Shown: one piece after another, positions 63,920 through 64,000 of the stretch
Layout of the letters: each line of letters opens with the position of its first letter
Position numbering within the stretch: the stretch's first letter is position 1
Assembly (NCBI RefSeq): GCF_000422465.1
Contig: NZ_KE383842.1
Span: 1,385,845 to 1,449,844, forward strand
Direction: 5' to 3'
Length of the DNA stretch: 64,000 nucleotides
Source: Paenibacillus harenae DSM 16969
GTDB lineage: Bacteria; Bacillota; Bacilli; Paenibacillales; Paenibacillaceae
Program-made: the position numbers and the translations under genes
The notes under the pieces: model-generated
Seen by the model: only the letters and a program-made list of their open reading frames with translations
Told to the model about the DNA's origin: nothing
Database searches by the model: none

Positions 63920-64000
63920 TCATCCAGCCTTATATTTTTTCCTTATGCCTACAACAAGCATGAGCGCGGGAAGCGCCACTTGGAATAACGGAACGACTTT
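63920..64000 (-). CDS. C-terminal fragment of a membrane protein, GerAB-like spore germination permease
   Basis: The last 26 codons of a minus-strand gene that continues past the window: KVVPLFQVALPALMLVVGIR then KKYKAG. A last membrane segment with Pro, followed by a short basic tail, is how GerAB-type permeases end. With so little visible the name is a guess; another transporter is possible. Confidence 0.4.
   Translation of the reverse strand, partial: KVVPLFQVALPALMLVVGIRKKYKAG

Noticed and set aside
1..64000. CRISPR arrays, rRNA or complete IS elements
   Set aside because: No regularly spaced identical repeats, no rRNA sequence and no transposase with terminal repeats were seen.

Overview
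The window comes from a spore-forming, flagellated, low-to-mid GC Firmicute of the Paenibacillaceae type (Paenibacillus/Cohnella-like). Three things point there: the gene order of the core blocks, which follows Bacillus subtilis with lineage-specific changes; sporulation-linked genes (YlbJ/SpoVV, a YjcZ-type peptide, Ku, a GerAB-like tail); and Bacillus-type control devices (CodY, FapR, a TPP riboswitch, SOS boxes). No rRNA, tRNA or CRISPR array was found.

Layout. Positions 1-7000 (minus strand) hold the head of the fla/che operon, flgB-flgC-fliE-fliF-fliG-fliH-fliI-fliJ-ylxF. Upstream of it are codY, hslU, hslV and trmFO (7200-11400). Next come about 1 kb of degenerate repeats without a gene, topA, dprA and sucCD (12426-18020). 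A plus-strand comM (18342-19910) is followed on the minus strand by yraN, a FlhB-tail-like protein (ylqH), a FliK-like protein (ylqG), rnhB, rbgA, lepB and rplS. A plus-strand SLH/CAP secreted protein (25567-26976) separates rplS from trmD-rimM. Then follow khpA, rpsP, ffh, ylxM, ftsY, smc, rnc and the complete fatty-acid cluster fabF-acpP-fabG-fabD-fabH-plsX-fapR, with a clear FapR operator over the promoter start, and rpmF-yceD. Around 43.7-48.6 kb lie tmcAL, the ylbL protease, ylbJ, coaD and rsmD.

Positions 48.6-53.9 kb form the accessory region. It holds small AT-rich proteins (WGxxGxxG protein, 28-residue CxxC peptide, DUF2905 protein, 24-residue membrane peptide), a tyrosine recombinase tail, a frameshifted remnant, cadC with a cadA cut short after its metal-binding motif, a DUF3231 protein, and a small cassette (WYL-like, winged-helix, YolD) behind two LexA-type boxes. 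The last 10 kb carry garK with an overlapping 17-codon upstream ORF, ku, a YjcZ-like peptide, two cell-wall hydrolases without signal peptides, a TatD nuclease and a TPP-riboswitch-controlled pyrimidine (thiamine precursor) ABC transporter. A fragment of a GerAB-like permease ends the window.

How it fits together: most of the window is housekeeping (translation, SRP/chromosome segregation, fatty acids, tRNA modification) in long minus-strand operons. The less ordinary parts are the SOS-box cassette, the FliK-like/FlhB-tail-like pair outside the flagellar operon, a 33-bp element present twice behind terminators, the garK upstream ORF and the small-protein island.
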